Assembly (NCBI RefSeq): GCF_001639105.2 | Contig: NZ_CP028903.1 | Span: 331,683-395,682 of the forward strand | From: Azospirillum humicireducens | GTDB taxonomy: Bacteria > Pseudomonadota > Alphaproteobacteria > Azospirillales > Azospirillaceae | Length of the DNA: 64,000 nt | Direction of reading: 5' to 3' | Shown here: positions 54,385 through 63,608 of the stretch, piece after piece | How positions within the stretch are numbered: the first letter of the stretch is position 1 | Layout: every line of letters begins with the position of its first letter | Made by a program: the position numbers and the translations under genes | Notes under the pieces: model-generated | The model's input: the letters and a program-made list of their open reading frames with translations, nothing else | What the model was told of the DNA's origin: nothing | The model's database searches: none

Positions 54385-55425
54385 ATGACCGATGGCAGTG
54401 TGATGGAGGCCGAAAGCCCGCTCCGCTGGCGGGATCTGGTCGCGCGCGGCAACCGTGGCGGAGAGGTGTTGCCGGCGATGGTGCCGCCGCTCGATCCCGA
54501 CGACATCGTTCTGCGCGGCCGCTTCCGCATGGAGATGCTGCGCAGCGGCCTGTCTCTGCATGCCACCGACGCGGTCGATCTGCGCGACATGACGACGGCG
54601 GCGGCGGCCGGGGCCGGGCTGACGGTGGCGCTGTTCCTGCGGGGCGAGGTCGACATCTCGCTGGGCGAGCGCCGCTATGTCCTGTCCGCCGCGCGGGAGC
54701 CGGTTCTGTTCCTGCTGTCCCGCACCGAGGAGGACCGGTTCCAGCGCCATGCGATGCGCGGCAACTGGGTGCGCAAGATCACGCTCGGCCTGCCGCCGGA
54801 CTGGCTGGACGGTGCCGGCGGCGATGGCGGCGCGCTGGCCGGTCGGACGGCGGGGGAGGGGAGTCTGCGGCGCTTCTGCCGGACGCATGGCGCCAGCATG
54901 ATGCTGCGGCCGACGGCGCGGCAGGTGGCGCTGGCGGAACGGCTGACCGGACCCATCGCCTGCCCGCCGATGCTGGAAAGCCTTTATCTGGAAAGCCACG
55001 CGCTGGAGATCGTCGCCGAAGCGCTGGGCATGGTCGACATGCCCGCCGCCCACCCCTTGAGCAGCCGGGACAGTGCCCGCCTGCGCATCGCCTGCGAGTT
55101 TCTGGAAAGCCGCGACCCGGACGACGACGCGCCGTTGCGGCTGGAGGAGGTCGCCCGCCATGCCGGGATGAGCGTCAGCACGCTGCACCGGCTGTTCCGT
55201 GCCGGCCATGGCATGTCGGTGTTCGAGTATGAGCGGTCCCGGCGGATGGAACGGGCGCGGACGGCGCTGGAGTGCGAGGGCGTCAGCGTGACGGAGGCGG
55301 CCTATCTCGCCGGCTATTCCAGCCCGGCCAACTTCGCCACCGCCTTCAAGCGGCGCTTCGGCCGCTGCCCGCGGGAAGCGCGGGCAACCCGCATCGCCCT
55401 GCCGCCGGCTGCAGTTAGAGGCTGA
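54385..55425 (+). CDS. AraC-family regulator, PchR-like
   Basis: A 346-residue regulator with the C-terminal double HTH (LRLEEVARHAGMSVSTLHRLFRAGHGMSVFEYERSRRMERAR; VSVTEAAYLAGYSSPANFATAFKRRFGRCPRE). The N-terminal ~220 residues are a PchR-type sensor that binds a ferric siderophore in relatives. GGGAGGGG precedes the ATG. Divergent from the receptor gene, which it likely activates. Confidence 0.9.
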   Translation: MTDGSVMEAESPLRWRDLVARGNRGGEVLPAMVPPLDPDDIVLRGRFRMEMLRSGLSLHATDAVDLRDMTTAAAAGAGLTVALFLRGEVDISLGERRYVLSAAREPVLFLLSRTEEDRFQRHAMRGNWVRKITLGLPPDWLDGAGGDGGALAGRTAGEGSLRRFCRTHGASMMLRPTARQVALAERLTGPIACPPMLESLYLESHALEIVAEALGMVDMPAAHPLSSRDSARLRIACEFLESRDPDDDAPLRLEEVARHAGMSVSTLHRLFRAGHGMSVFEYERSRRMERARTALECEGVSVTEAAYLAGYSSPANFATAFKRRFGRCPREARATRIALPPAAVRG

Positions 55426-55464
55426 ATCACGGAGCGGTTCGCTATCCGCAGAAGTTGCTTTCGA

Positions 55465-55506
55465 AATAGAAAATGGGCGGACCCGCGGTGAAGCGGATCC
55501 GCCCGA
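55465..55506 (-). terminator. Terminator of the NAD-glutamate dehydrogenase gene
   Basis: On the minus strand, GGGCGGATCCGC pairs with GCGGGTCCGCCC (one mismatch) around TTCACC and is followed by ATTTTCTATTTC. It lies about 130 bases beyond the gdh stop. Confidence 0.7.
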
Positions 55507-55522
55507 GGCAAGGAGACTGAAA

Positions 55523-55596
55523 GCCGGCGCCCGAACGTGCCTGCAAAGGCGCCGGCGTTCCGGCGGCCCGGTTGCGCAGAACTGCGCGACCGGGCC
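55523..55596. repeat. Two further GC-rich hairpins
   Basis: GCCGGCGCC (55523-55531) pairs with GGCGCCGGC (55548-55556); and GGCCCGGTTGCGCA (55565-55578) pairs with TGCGCGACCGGGCC (55583-55596) around GAAC, with one non-canonical pair. With the adjacent terminator, three hairpins stand in a row in the gdh 3' region. Confidence 0.6.
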
Positions 55597-55631
55597 GTCC
55601 GAACCGAGCGTCTCCTATTCCTGTGACACCA

Positions 55632-58600
55632 TTACCCCGCAATCAGGCCGCGCAGCTGTCGATTTGCGACGGCCAGCATGGCGAGATCGACCGCCGGCTG
55701 GGCGCGCAGTTCGGCCAGCAACTGCTCGACGCGCTCCACCACGAGGCTGCGGCTGGCGATCCAGCCATCGACCGCCGCGGATTCGGCGCCTTCGCTCTCC
55801 AGCACGCGGATGGTCAGTGCGCTCTGGTGGGCGAACAGGTCGTCGATGATCGCGGCGACCGCCTGACGCTGCCAGTGGTTGTCCACCTTGGCGCCACTGG
55901 CGCGGTCGCGCAGCCATTCCAGGCCGAAGCGGCGGCCCAGCCCGAAATAGACCGAGGCGACGCCTTCCACCGCACGGCCGGTGCGCTCGGCGATCCGCAC
56001 CAGATCCGGGGCGGCGGCCAGCACCGGCAAGGCGGCGACCCGGCGGGCCAGATCCTCGGGCACGCCCTGGGCGGTGGCGTCGGCGACGCGGGCGGCGAGG
56101 CGGGAGGATTCCTCGGCGTCGAGGAAATGGTCCAGCCCGGCGGCCAGACTTTCCACCCCCGGACGGAAGGCGGCGGACTCCCGGCCCAGATCCAGCGGAT
56201 GCGGGCTGTGCGCCAGGAACCAGGCCACCGCGCGTTCCAGCAGATGGATGGTCTCCAGCATCAGCGTGGTCTGCAGGGCGGCCGGAACGAGGTTGTCCAG
56301 GCCGTCGATGGCATCCCACAGCGGGCGCAGCTGGAACACGTCGCGGGTGATGGCATAGGCGCGGGCGACGTCCGCCGGGCCGAGACCGGTCTTCTCCACC
56401 ATGTCGCGGACGAAGGTGGGGCCGACGCGGTTGACCAGGCTGTTGGTGACGGCGGAGGCGATGATCTCGCGGCGCAGGCGGTGGCGGAAGATCGCCTCGC
56501 GATGGCCGTCGCGCAGCGGCTGCGGGAAGTAGCGCAGCAGGTCGTCCACCGTGGCCGGATCGTCCGGCAGCTCGGAGGCCAGCAGATCGTCGTAGAGCGT
56601 GATCTTGGCGTAGGCCAGCAGCACCGCCAGCTCCGGCCGGGTCAGGCCGCGGCGTTCGGCCATGCGCTGGGCCAGCTCCTCGTCGGTCGGCAGATACTCG
56701 ATGGCGCGGTTCAGCCGTCCGCTGCGCTCCAGGTTGCGGATGAAGCGGGACTGCGCCTCCAGCAGGGCGGCGCCTTGCGCCTCGGCGACGGTCAGGGCGC
56801 CGGTCTGCCGGTAATTGTCGGCCAGCACCAGAGCCGCCACCTCGTCGGTCATCGCCGACAGCAGAGTGTCGCGCTGCTTCAGCGTCATGTCGCCCCGCGC
56901 CATGACGTCGCCCAGCAGGATCTTGATGTTCACTTCATGGTCGGAGGTGTCGACGCCGGCCGAATTGTCGATGGCGTCGGTGTTCAGCCGCACGCCCTTG
57001 CCGTCGCGTCCCTTCTGGGCGGCCTCGATGCGGCCGCGCTGGGTGACGCCCAGATTGGCGCCTTCGCCGACCACCTTGGCCCGGATCTGGCCGCCGTCGA
57101 CGCGCAGCGCGTCGTTGGCCTTGTCGCCGGCCTCGGCATTGGTTTCGCTCGACGCCTTGATGTAGGTGCCGATGCCGCCGAACCACAGCAGATCGACTGG
57201 GGCCGTCAGCAGGCGGCGCATCAGCTCGGCCGGTGACAGATGGCTCTGCTCGATGCCGAAGCAGGCGCGGACCTCCGCCGTCAGCTCCACCGTCTTGGCG
57301 CTGCGCTCCACGATCATCGCGCCCTGCGACAGCTTGGAGCGGTCGTAGTCGGCCCAGGAGGAGCGGGGCAGGGCGAACAGCCGGTTGCGCTCCTCCCAGC
57401 TGGTTGCCGCGTCGGGATCGGGGTCGAGGAAGATGTGGCGGTGGTCGAAGGCGGCCAGCAGGCGGATGTGTTTCGACAGCAGCATGCCGTTGCCGAACAC
57501 GTCGCCCGACATGTCGCCGACGCCGACCACGGTGAAGTCGGTGGTCTGGATGTCTGTGCCCATCTCGCGGAAATGGCGCTTCACCGATTCCCAGGCGCCG
57601 CGGGCGGTGATGCCCATCACCTTGTGGTCGTAGCCGGCCGAACCGCCCGAGGCGAAGGCGTCGCCCAGCCAGAAGCCATGGTCGACCGACACCCCGTTGG
57701 CGATGTCGGAGAAGGTGGCCGTGCCCTTGTCGGCGGCGACCACCAGATAGGGATCGTCGGCATCGTGGCGCACGACATCCTTCGGCGGCACCACCGAGCC
57801 GTCGGCGGCGAGATTGTCGGTGACGTCCAGCAGGCCGCGCATCAGCGTCTTGTAGCACTCGATGCCTTCGGCCAGAGCCGCCTCGCGGCCGGCGCTGGGA
57901 GCCGGCGGACGCTTGACGACGAAGCCGCCCTTGGATCCCACCGGCACGATGACGGTGTTCTTCACCATCTGGGCCTTCATCAGCCCCAGGATCTCGGTGC
58001 GGAAATCCTCACGCCGGTCGGACCAGCGGATGCCGCCGCGGGCAACCTTGCCGCCGCGCAGATGGACGCCTTCCATGCGCGGGCTGTAGACGAAGACCTC
58101 CACCCACGGACGCGGCAGCGGCAGCTCCTCGATGGAGCCGCTGTCCAGCTTGAAGGACAGGTGCGGCTTCGCCGTGCCGTCGGCGGCGGTCTGGTAGGCG
58201 TTGGTGCGCAGCGTGGCGCGGATCAGGTTGGCGAAGCGGCGCAGGATGCGGTCGTCGTCCAGGTTGGTGACGGCGTCCAGCGCGTCTTCGATCTGCTCCA
58301 GGACCGGCGCCTCGTCGGCGCGGTTGGCCGGGTCGAAGCGGCTGGCGAAGAGGCGGGCCAGCAGGCGGGCGATCTGCGGATGGCCGGCCAGCGTCGCTTC
58401 GATGGTGTCCTGGGCGTAGGCGAAGCGGGCCTGCTTCAGATACTTGGCATAGGCGCGCAGGACCACGACCTCGCGGCCCGCCAGGCCGGCGCGCAGGATC
58501 AGCCGGTTGAAGCCGTCATCCTCGATCCGGCCGTCCCAGACGTCGGCGAAGGCCTCCTGGAAGGTCTGCTTGACCTTGACGCAATCCACCGGCTGGCCGG

Positions 58601-60470
58601 TCTGGGTGCGGGCGGTGAAATCGTGGATCCACACCGAGGGCACCGAAGCGCCGCCGCCGGCCGGGCGAACCTCGTAGGGCTGCTCGGTGATGACCTTCAG
58701 GTCCATGTGCTCCAGCATCGGCAGCACGTCGGACAGCGGCACCGGCCGGCCCTGGTGGTAGATCTTGACGTGCAGCTCGTCGCCATCCGCCTCCAGCGGG
58801 TGGAACAGCACGATGCCCAGGCGCTGTTCGGCCAGCACCCGTTCGATGCGGTCGATGTCGTGGACGGCGGCTTCGGCGGTGAAGGTCTCGCGGTAGCCGG
58901 CGGGGAAGGCGTCGGCATAGCGGCGCAGGCGGGCGTTGCCGGTCTCCTCGCCATGCGCCTCGACCAGCGCGTCGCGCATGCGGTCGGCCCAGCCGCGGGA
59001 AACCTGGACCAGCCGCGCCTCGATCTCGCTGATATCGGCGGCGGGGATCCTGCCCGGCTCCGTCTTCACCATCAGGTGCAGGCGGGCGAGCGCGCTGTCC
59101 GACAGCTGGGTGAAGTAGGAGCTGCAGGTGCCATGGAAGGCGGTTTCCAGCACGCCCTGGATCTTGCGGCGGAGCGCCGTGTCGTAGCGGTCGCGCGGCA
59201 CGAAGACCAGCGCCGAGACGAAGCGTTCGAAGGGATCGCGGCGGACGAACAGGGCGAGCCGCTGGCGTTCCTGCAGGTGCAGGATGCCGACCGCCGTCTC
59301 GAACAGCTCGTCGGCCGGGGTCTGGAACAGCTCGTCGCGCGGATAGGTCTCCAGGATGTTCAGCAGCGCCTTGCCGTCATGGCCCGACGGATCGAAGCCG
59401 GCGCGGCCCATGACGCGGGCGACCTTGCGGCGCAGGAACGGGATCTCGCGCGGGCTGCGGTTGTAGGCGACGGAGGTGAACAGGCCGACCGCCAGCGTGA
59501 CGCCGGCCACCTTGCCCTGGTCGTCGAAACGCTTGACCAGGATGGCGTCGAGCGGAACCGAGCGGTGGACGGTGGCCTGCCGGGTGCCCTTGGTCACCAG
59601 CAGGGCGCGCGGCTGGTGCAGGAAGGCGCGGATTTCCTCCGGCAGGACGGCGGCATGGCCATGCTCGTCGAAGACGGTGATCTCCGGGTCGCGCAGCACG
59701 CCGAGACCGCTGCCCTCGACCAGCTCCAGCCAGGGCTCGCGCCCGTCGCCGCCGATGGTGGCGATGTATTGGCGGCTGCCCAGCAGGGTCATGTTGCCGT
59801 CGTCGATCCAGCTCAGGAAGTCGGCGGCTTCCTTGGATTCCTCGGTGTCGGGGGCGTGGGCGATGTCGTCGCGGGCGCTGCGCACCCGTTCGCGCATCGG
59901 GTTCCAATCCTCCACCGCGGCGCGGACGTCGGCCAGCACCCGCTCGATGCCCTCGCGCAGACGGGCCTGGGCGGCCGGATCCGACAGCGGGTCGATGGAG
60001 CAGTGCATGAAGGATTCGTCGCGTGCGCCGTCCTTCTCTTCACCGGCTTCCAGCAGCTCGGCGATGCGGCCCTCGGCGTCGCGGACGACGCGGGTGACGG
60101 GATGGATGATCAGGTGGACGGTGACGCCCTGCCGGTTCAGTTCCGCCGTGACGGAATCGACCAGGAAGGGCATGTCGTCGTTGACGATCTCCACCACCGA
60201 GCGCTCGGACTGCCAGCCATGCTCGTCCAGCCGCGGCGCATAGACCCTGACCTTGGGCTTGCCGGGCGTGCGCTGCTGCGCCCATTGCCACATCGCCAGA
60301 GCCGCGCCGTAAAGCTGTTCCGGCGTGCCGCGCAGCAGGTCGTCGGGGGGCACGTTGGCGTAGAAGCGCGTCACGAAGCGCTCCGCCCGCGCGTTCGGAA
60401 CCCGGCTGCGCACCAGCTCGGCCAGCTGTTGCCGCAAGTCGCCCGCCAGATCCTTCGTCGCCGTCCGCAT
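55632..60470 (-). CDS. gdhB: NAD-specific glutamate dehydrogenase, large (GDH-180) type
   Basis: A 1612-residue enzyme converting glutamate and NAD to 2-oxoglutarate and ammonium, in the catabolic direction. The N-terminal ~700 residues carry ACT-like regulatory modules (ERSVVEIVNDDMPFLVDSVTAEL); the catalytic core lies at ~780-1230 (ARGGIRWSDRREDFRTEILGLMKAQMVKN, IVPVGSKGGFVVKR, FTVVGVGDMSGDVFGNGM, ICN-like AEANDALRVDG); the C-terminal helical domain follows. Length is typical of the alphaproteobacterial form. ATG at 60470 is the only reasonable start; AGGAG lies 12 bases before it, rather far. Monocistronic. The symbol varies between genomes (gdhB, gdhZ). Confidence 0.95.
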   Translation of the reverse strand: MRTATKDLAGDLRQQLAELVRSRVPNARAERFVTRFYANVPPDDLLRGTPEQLYGAALAMWQWAQQRTPGKPKVRVYAPRLDEHGWQSERSVVEIVNDDMPFLVDSVTAELNRQGVTVHLIIHPVTRVVRDAEGRIAELLEAGEEKDGARDESFMHCSIDPLSDPAAQARLREGIERVLADVRAAVEDWNPMRERVRSARDDIAHAPDTEESKEAADFLSWIDDGNMTLLGSRQYIATIGGDGREPWLELVEGSGLGVLRDPEITVFDEHGHAAVLPEEIRAFLHQPRALLVTKGTRQATVHRSVPLDAILVKRFDDQGKVAGVTLAVGLFTSVAYNRSPREIPFLRRKVARVMGRAGFDPSGHDGKALLNILETYPRDELFQTPADELFETAVGILHLQERQRLALFVRRDPFERFVSALVFVPRDRYDTALRRKIQGVLETAFHGTCSSYFTQLSDSALARLHLMVKTEPGRIPAADISEIEARLVQVSRGWADRMRDALVEAHGEETGNARLRRYADAFPAGYRETFTAEAAVHDIDRIERVLAEQRLGIVLFHPLEADGDELHVKIYHQGRPVPLSDVLPMLEHMDLKVITEQPYEVRPAGGGASVPSVWIHDFTARTQTGQPVDCVKVKQTFQEAFADVWDGRIEDDGFNRLILRAGLAGREVVVLRAYAKYLKQARFAYAQDTIEATLAGHPQIARLLARLFASRFDPANRADEAPVLEQIEDALDAVTNLDDDRILRRFANLIRATLRTNAYQTAADGTAKPHLSFKLDSGSIEELPLPRPWVEVFVYSPRMEGVHLRGGKVARGGIRWSDRREDFRTEILGLMKAQMVKNTVIVPVGSKGGFVVKRPPAPSAGREAALAEGIECYKTLMRGLLDVTDNLAADGSVVPPKDVVRHDADDPYLVVAADKGTATFSDIANGVSVDHGFWLGDAFASGGSAGYDHKVMGITARGAWESVKRHFREMGTDIQTTDFTVVGVGDMSGDVFGNGMLLSKHIRLLAAFDHRHIFLDPDPDAATSWEERNRLFALPRSSWADYDRSKLSQGAMIVERSAKTVELTAEVRACFGIEQSHLSPAELMRRLLTAPVDLLWFGGIGTYIKASSETNAEAGDKANDALRVDGGQIRAKVVGEGANLGVTQRGRIEAAQKGRDGKGVRLNTDAIDNSAGVDTSDHEVNIKILLGDVMARGDMTLKQRDTLLSAMTDEVAALVLADNYRQTGALTVAEAQGAALLEAQSRFIRNLERSGRLNRAIEYLPTDEELAQRMAERRGLTRPELAVLLAYAKITLYDDLLASELPDDPATVDDLLRYFPQPLRDGHREAIFRHRLRREIIASAVTNSLVNRVGPTFVRDMVEKTGLGPADVARAYAITRDVFQLRPLWDAIDGLDNLVPAALQTTLMLETIHLLERAVAWFLAHSPHPLDLGRESAAFRPGVESLAAGLDHFLDAEESSRLAARVADATAQGVPEDLARRVAALPVLAAAPDLVRIAERTGRAVEGVASVYFGLGRRFGLEWLRDRASGAKVDNHWQRQAVAAIIDDLFAHQSALTIRVLESEGAESAAVDGWIASRSLVVERVEQLLAELRAQPAVDLAMLAVANRQLRGLIAG

Positions 60471-61544
60471 GATGGTTGATGTCTCCTCTCGGGTTTTCTT
60501 TGGATTGGTAGTACCAAACCCACCCCGACAATTCGACGGCAAATAAACGGCAGGACTTCTGACCAAGCGGCGTTTTGCACTCCTTTCGGGTTATTTCTCC
60601 AAAGATTCGGACAATCCAGTGACAGAGTCGCCGAATCTATCCATAGCCCGTTCACATCCCCGCCGCCGCCCTCCCGCCGCCGCCACTGCGGCAAAGACGC
60701 ACTGTGCCCGTCCGCCGCACCTGCCGGTGGTCGCGACGGGGGCGCGGGGGTGGGAAAGCCGAATCGATTCGGGCGGATCGGCCTTTCCGCGGCAACCCGG
60801 CGGCAGGCCTGGAATCTGACGGGGGAAGAAGGTCAGCAATGCTGACGGAATGGCGGTTCCGATCGCCGCCGGCAGGATGTGCGGCCTGTCGCGGGAGGGG
60901 ATGAGGAAACACAACCCCTCTTTTCATTGCAGCTAACCATCAATATACCAGGGAAGCGCAACAAACTGGCTGAAAATTGTTGGCGACTATAAAGACAACA
61001 TTTTTTCATCTGGTCATATCACCGCTCCCAACCGATTATTACGCGAAACCCTAAGAAAGCAATATTACCCAAGCAAAAATTTTTTTTAACTAAAGTGTGC
61101 CAAGGCTGAGATTTGCTGTCAGGAAGCGCCTGATGATCGGACGGGAAGCATGGCCACAACCTGAAGGCGACATATCTCGATATCGGTTAAGTCACTGATA
61201 CAAATCGGAGGAGTCACCAATAGAAGAGAGTGTTCCCCGGTCCGGCGTCCCGGCCCGATGGGTGACGATCCAGCCCGTGCCGGCGGCGGCGATGGCGCCA
61301 CCGGGCATCCGAACAAAAATCCGAGCCTTGCCACCCGCGGCACGCCGTCCGGACCTGGGCCATACGCGGAAATCCAAAATATAACAAAGATTTGAAGGCC
61401 AATTCGGCGATTGCGCGAAACACGACTCCGAACGCGATTTGTGAACGCGACGAATTGATCATAGTCTTTTTCCAACGCGACCAATCATTCGCGTTCTGGG
61501 CGAGCCCCCCTGGCGGGGCTCCGGATTTCGGATTGGACACCCCC
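60471..61544. other. Thousand-base gap upstream of glutamate dehydrogenase
   Basis: No supported gene. The first ~430 bases are GC-rich with only shadow frames. From ~60905 to ~61130 the DNA is AT-rich (runs of A and T, for example around 61075-61090), then mixed. Promoters of the divergent gdh and methyltransferase genes should be here. I see no tRNA or clear RNA gene. Confidence 0.5.
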
Positions 61545-62204
61545 ATGACCACGACACTGACCACCGCCCCGCTGGCGCCGCTGCTGGATCGCCTGTTCGC
61601 GGAAGCCGACGCGGCGACCAGCCCGGCCCTGGCCGGCATCCCGCGCGCGGAGCGCGAGCAGCTGATGCACAGCAGGACCGAGTATCTGACGCTTTACGGC
61701 CTCTTGAAGGATCTCTGGCTGCCGGTTTCGCGGAAAACCGGCGTGCTGCTCTACAGCCTGGCGCGCAGCATGAACGCCCGCGGCATCGTCGAGTTCGGCA
61801 CCTCCTTCGGCATCTCCACCCTGCATCTCGCCGCGGCCCTGCGAGACAATGGCGGCGGCCGTCTGATCGGTAGCGAGTTCGAGCCGTCCAAGGTGGCTCG
61901 GGCGCGCCGGCATCTGGCCGAAGGCGGCTTGGCCGATCTGGTGGAGATCCGCGAAGGCGATGCGGTGAAGACGCTGGCCGGCGATCTTCCCGAACCCGTC
62001 GACCTGCTGCTGCTGGATGGGGCGAAGGCCCTGTACGGCGACATCCTGGCGCTGGTGGAGCCGCGGCTGCGGCCGGGCGCCCTGATCGTCGCGGACAATG
62101 CGGATCACAGCCCGGACTATCTGGCGCGGGTGCGGTCGCCGGGTGGCGGATACCTGTCCGTGCCGTTCGGCGGGGATGTGGAACTGTCGATGCGTCTCGG
62201 CTGA
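61545..62204 (+). CDS. SAM-dependent O-methyltransferase-like protein
   Basis: A 219-residue protein of the class I methyltransferase_24/3 type: IVEFGTSFGISTLHLAAAL is the SAM-binding motif I, IGSEFEPSKVARARRHL motif II, and VDLLLLDGAKALYGDILALVEPRLRPGALIVADN motifs IV-V. Substrate unknown, possibly a small phenol or a resistance function. The start at 61545 (MTTTLTTAP) is weakly supported by an SD. It is followed by an MFS exporter gene 56 bases later, suggesting a modification-export pair. Confidence 0.88.
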   Translation: MTTTLTTAPLAPLLDRLFAEADAATSPALAGIPRAEREQLMHSRTEYLTLYGLLKDLWLPVSRKTGVLLYSLARSMNARGIVEFGTSFGISTLHLAAALRDNGGGRLIGSEFEPSKVARARRHLAEGGLADLVEIREGDAVKTLAGDLPEPVDLLLLDGAKALYGDILALVEPRLRPGALIVADNADHSPDYLARVRSPGGGYLSVPFGGDVELSMRLG

Positions 62205-62260
62205 CCTCGCCGATCCGCCGCCATGTGCCCCTGACGGCACTGCAAACAGAGACGAGACCC

Positions 62261-63502
62261 ATGACCGATAACCATGTCCGATCGGCGCCGACGATGGCGC
62301 CGGCGCCGGGGACGGGCGCGCCTCCGTCCGTCAATGTCTTCCTGACGCTGCTTCCCTTGACGCTGTCCGTGTTCATCGCCTTCTTCAGCATCGGCATGCA
62401 GATGCCGGTTCTGCCGCTGCATCTGCATGAGACGCTCGGCATGGGAACGCTGGTGGTGGGGCTGGTGGTCGGCGCGCAATTCGTCGCGGCGCTGCTGTCC
62501 CGCTCCTGGGCCGGCAATTTCGCCGATATGCGCGGGCCGAAACGCGCCGTGACCGCCGGCTTTCTCATCGCCGCCGTCTCCGGCCTCGTCTATCTGGCGT
62601 CTCTGGCCTTCGTCGAGCGGCCGGAAACGTCGGTGTGGATCCTGCTGGTGGGCCGGGTGCTGCTGGCGCTGGGTGAGAGCCTGATCGTCACCGGCGCGTT
62701 GGGCTGGTCCGTCGGCCTCGTCGGGCCGCTCAATGCGGGCAAGGTGATGGTCTGGATCGGCATCGCCATCTTCGGCGCCTATGCGCTGGGGGCGCCCGCC
62801 GGCGTCGTGCTGAATGCCCGATGGGGCTTCACCGGCATCGCCGCGGCCTCGGCCCTGGTTCCGCTGCTGGGGATGGCCGTGATCGCGGGCATCCGCGGGG
62901 TCGCTCCGACGGCGGTCCGCAAGACGCCGTTTTACAAGATATTGGGCGCCGTGTGGCAACCCGGCCTGGGATTGGCGCTGTCCAGCGTCGGCTTCGGCCT
63001 GATCACCGCCTTCATCGCCTTGCTGTTCGCCGCCCGCAACTGGGGCGGCGCATCCTTCGCCTTCACGGCGTTCGGCGCCGCCTTCATCGCCGCGCGGATG
63101 GTCTTCGGACATCTGCCGGACAGGATCGGCGGCGCGAAGGTCGCGGTGGCCAGCGTCGCCGTCGAGGCGCTCGGCCAATTGCTGATCTGGGGAGCCGACG
63201 CATCTCCGATCGCCTATCTCGGTGCGGCCCTGACCGGGTTCGGCTATTCGCTGGCCTTTCCGGGGTTCGGCGTCGAAGCGGTGCGGCGCGCCCCGCCGCA
63301 AACCCGCAGCCTGGCGATGGGCGCCTATGTGGCCTTCCTCGACATCGCCCTGGCAGTGACGGGGCCGCTGGCCGGCGCACTGGCCGGCGCGTGGGGGATC
63401 GGTTCCATCTATCTGGCCGGTGCCGCCGCCGCAGGGCTGTCCATGATCGTTGCGCTGAAACTGCTCGTCGGTGCGCCGCCGAAAGGTGGCAGGCATGTTT
63501 GA
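62261..63502 (+). CDS. MFS transporter, drug/arabinose-efflux type (YhhS-like)
   Basis: A 413-residue membrane protein with about 12 helices. The loop 2-3 motif NFADMRGPKRAVTAG is a form of the MFS GxxxDRxGRR motif, repeated at LPDRIGGAKVAV in the second half. LGESLIVTGALGWSVGLVGPLNAGKVMVWIG and GFGVEAVRRAPPQTRSLAMGAYVAFLDIALAVTGPLAG match the YhhS group. ATG at 62261 chosen with GAGACGAG upstream. Probably exports a toxic compound; a TetR gene follows. Confidence 0.9.
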   Translation: MTDNHVRSAPTMAPAPGTGAPPSVNVFLTLLPLTLSVFIAFFSIGMQMPVLPLHLHETLGMGTLVVGLVVGAQFVAALLSRSWAGNFADMRGPKRAVTAGFLIAAVSGLVYLASLAFVERPETSVWILLVGRVLLALGESLIVTGALGWSVGLVGPLNAGKVMVWIGIAIFGAYALGAPAGVVLNARWGFTGIAAASALVPLLGMAVIAGIRGVAPTAVRKTPFYKILGAVWQPGLGLALSSVGFGLITAFIALLFAARNWGGASFAFTAFGAAFIAARMVFGHLPDRIGGAKVAVASVAVEALGQLLIWGADASPIAYLGAALTGFGYSLAFPGFGVEAVRRAPPQTRSLAMGAYVAFLDIALAVTGPLAGALAGAWGIGSIYLAGAAAAGLSMIVALKLLVGAPPKGGRHV

Positions 63503-63608
63503 CGGTCCGAAGCCGACGCGCCGACGCGCCGGCTGAACAGGTCCTTGCGCCGCCGTCCGAAAAACACGATCAATCGGCCGCTTGTCCCCTTCGTTCCGCA
63601 AAGCCGCC

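Noticed and set aside
57240-60479. 1079-codon plus-strand frame opposite glutamate dehydrogenase
   Set aside because: Antisense shadow without SD or known domain; the minus-strand gene is unambiguous.
60591-60927. Minus-strand frames upstream of glutamate dehydrogenase
   Set aside because: No SD, no homology pattern, proline/arginine-rich composition of non-coding GC-rich DNA.
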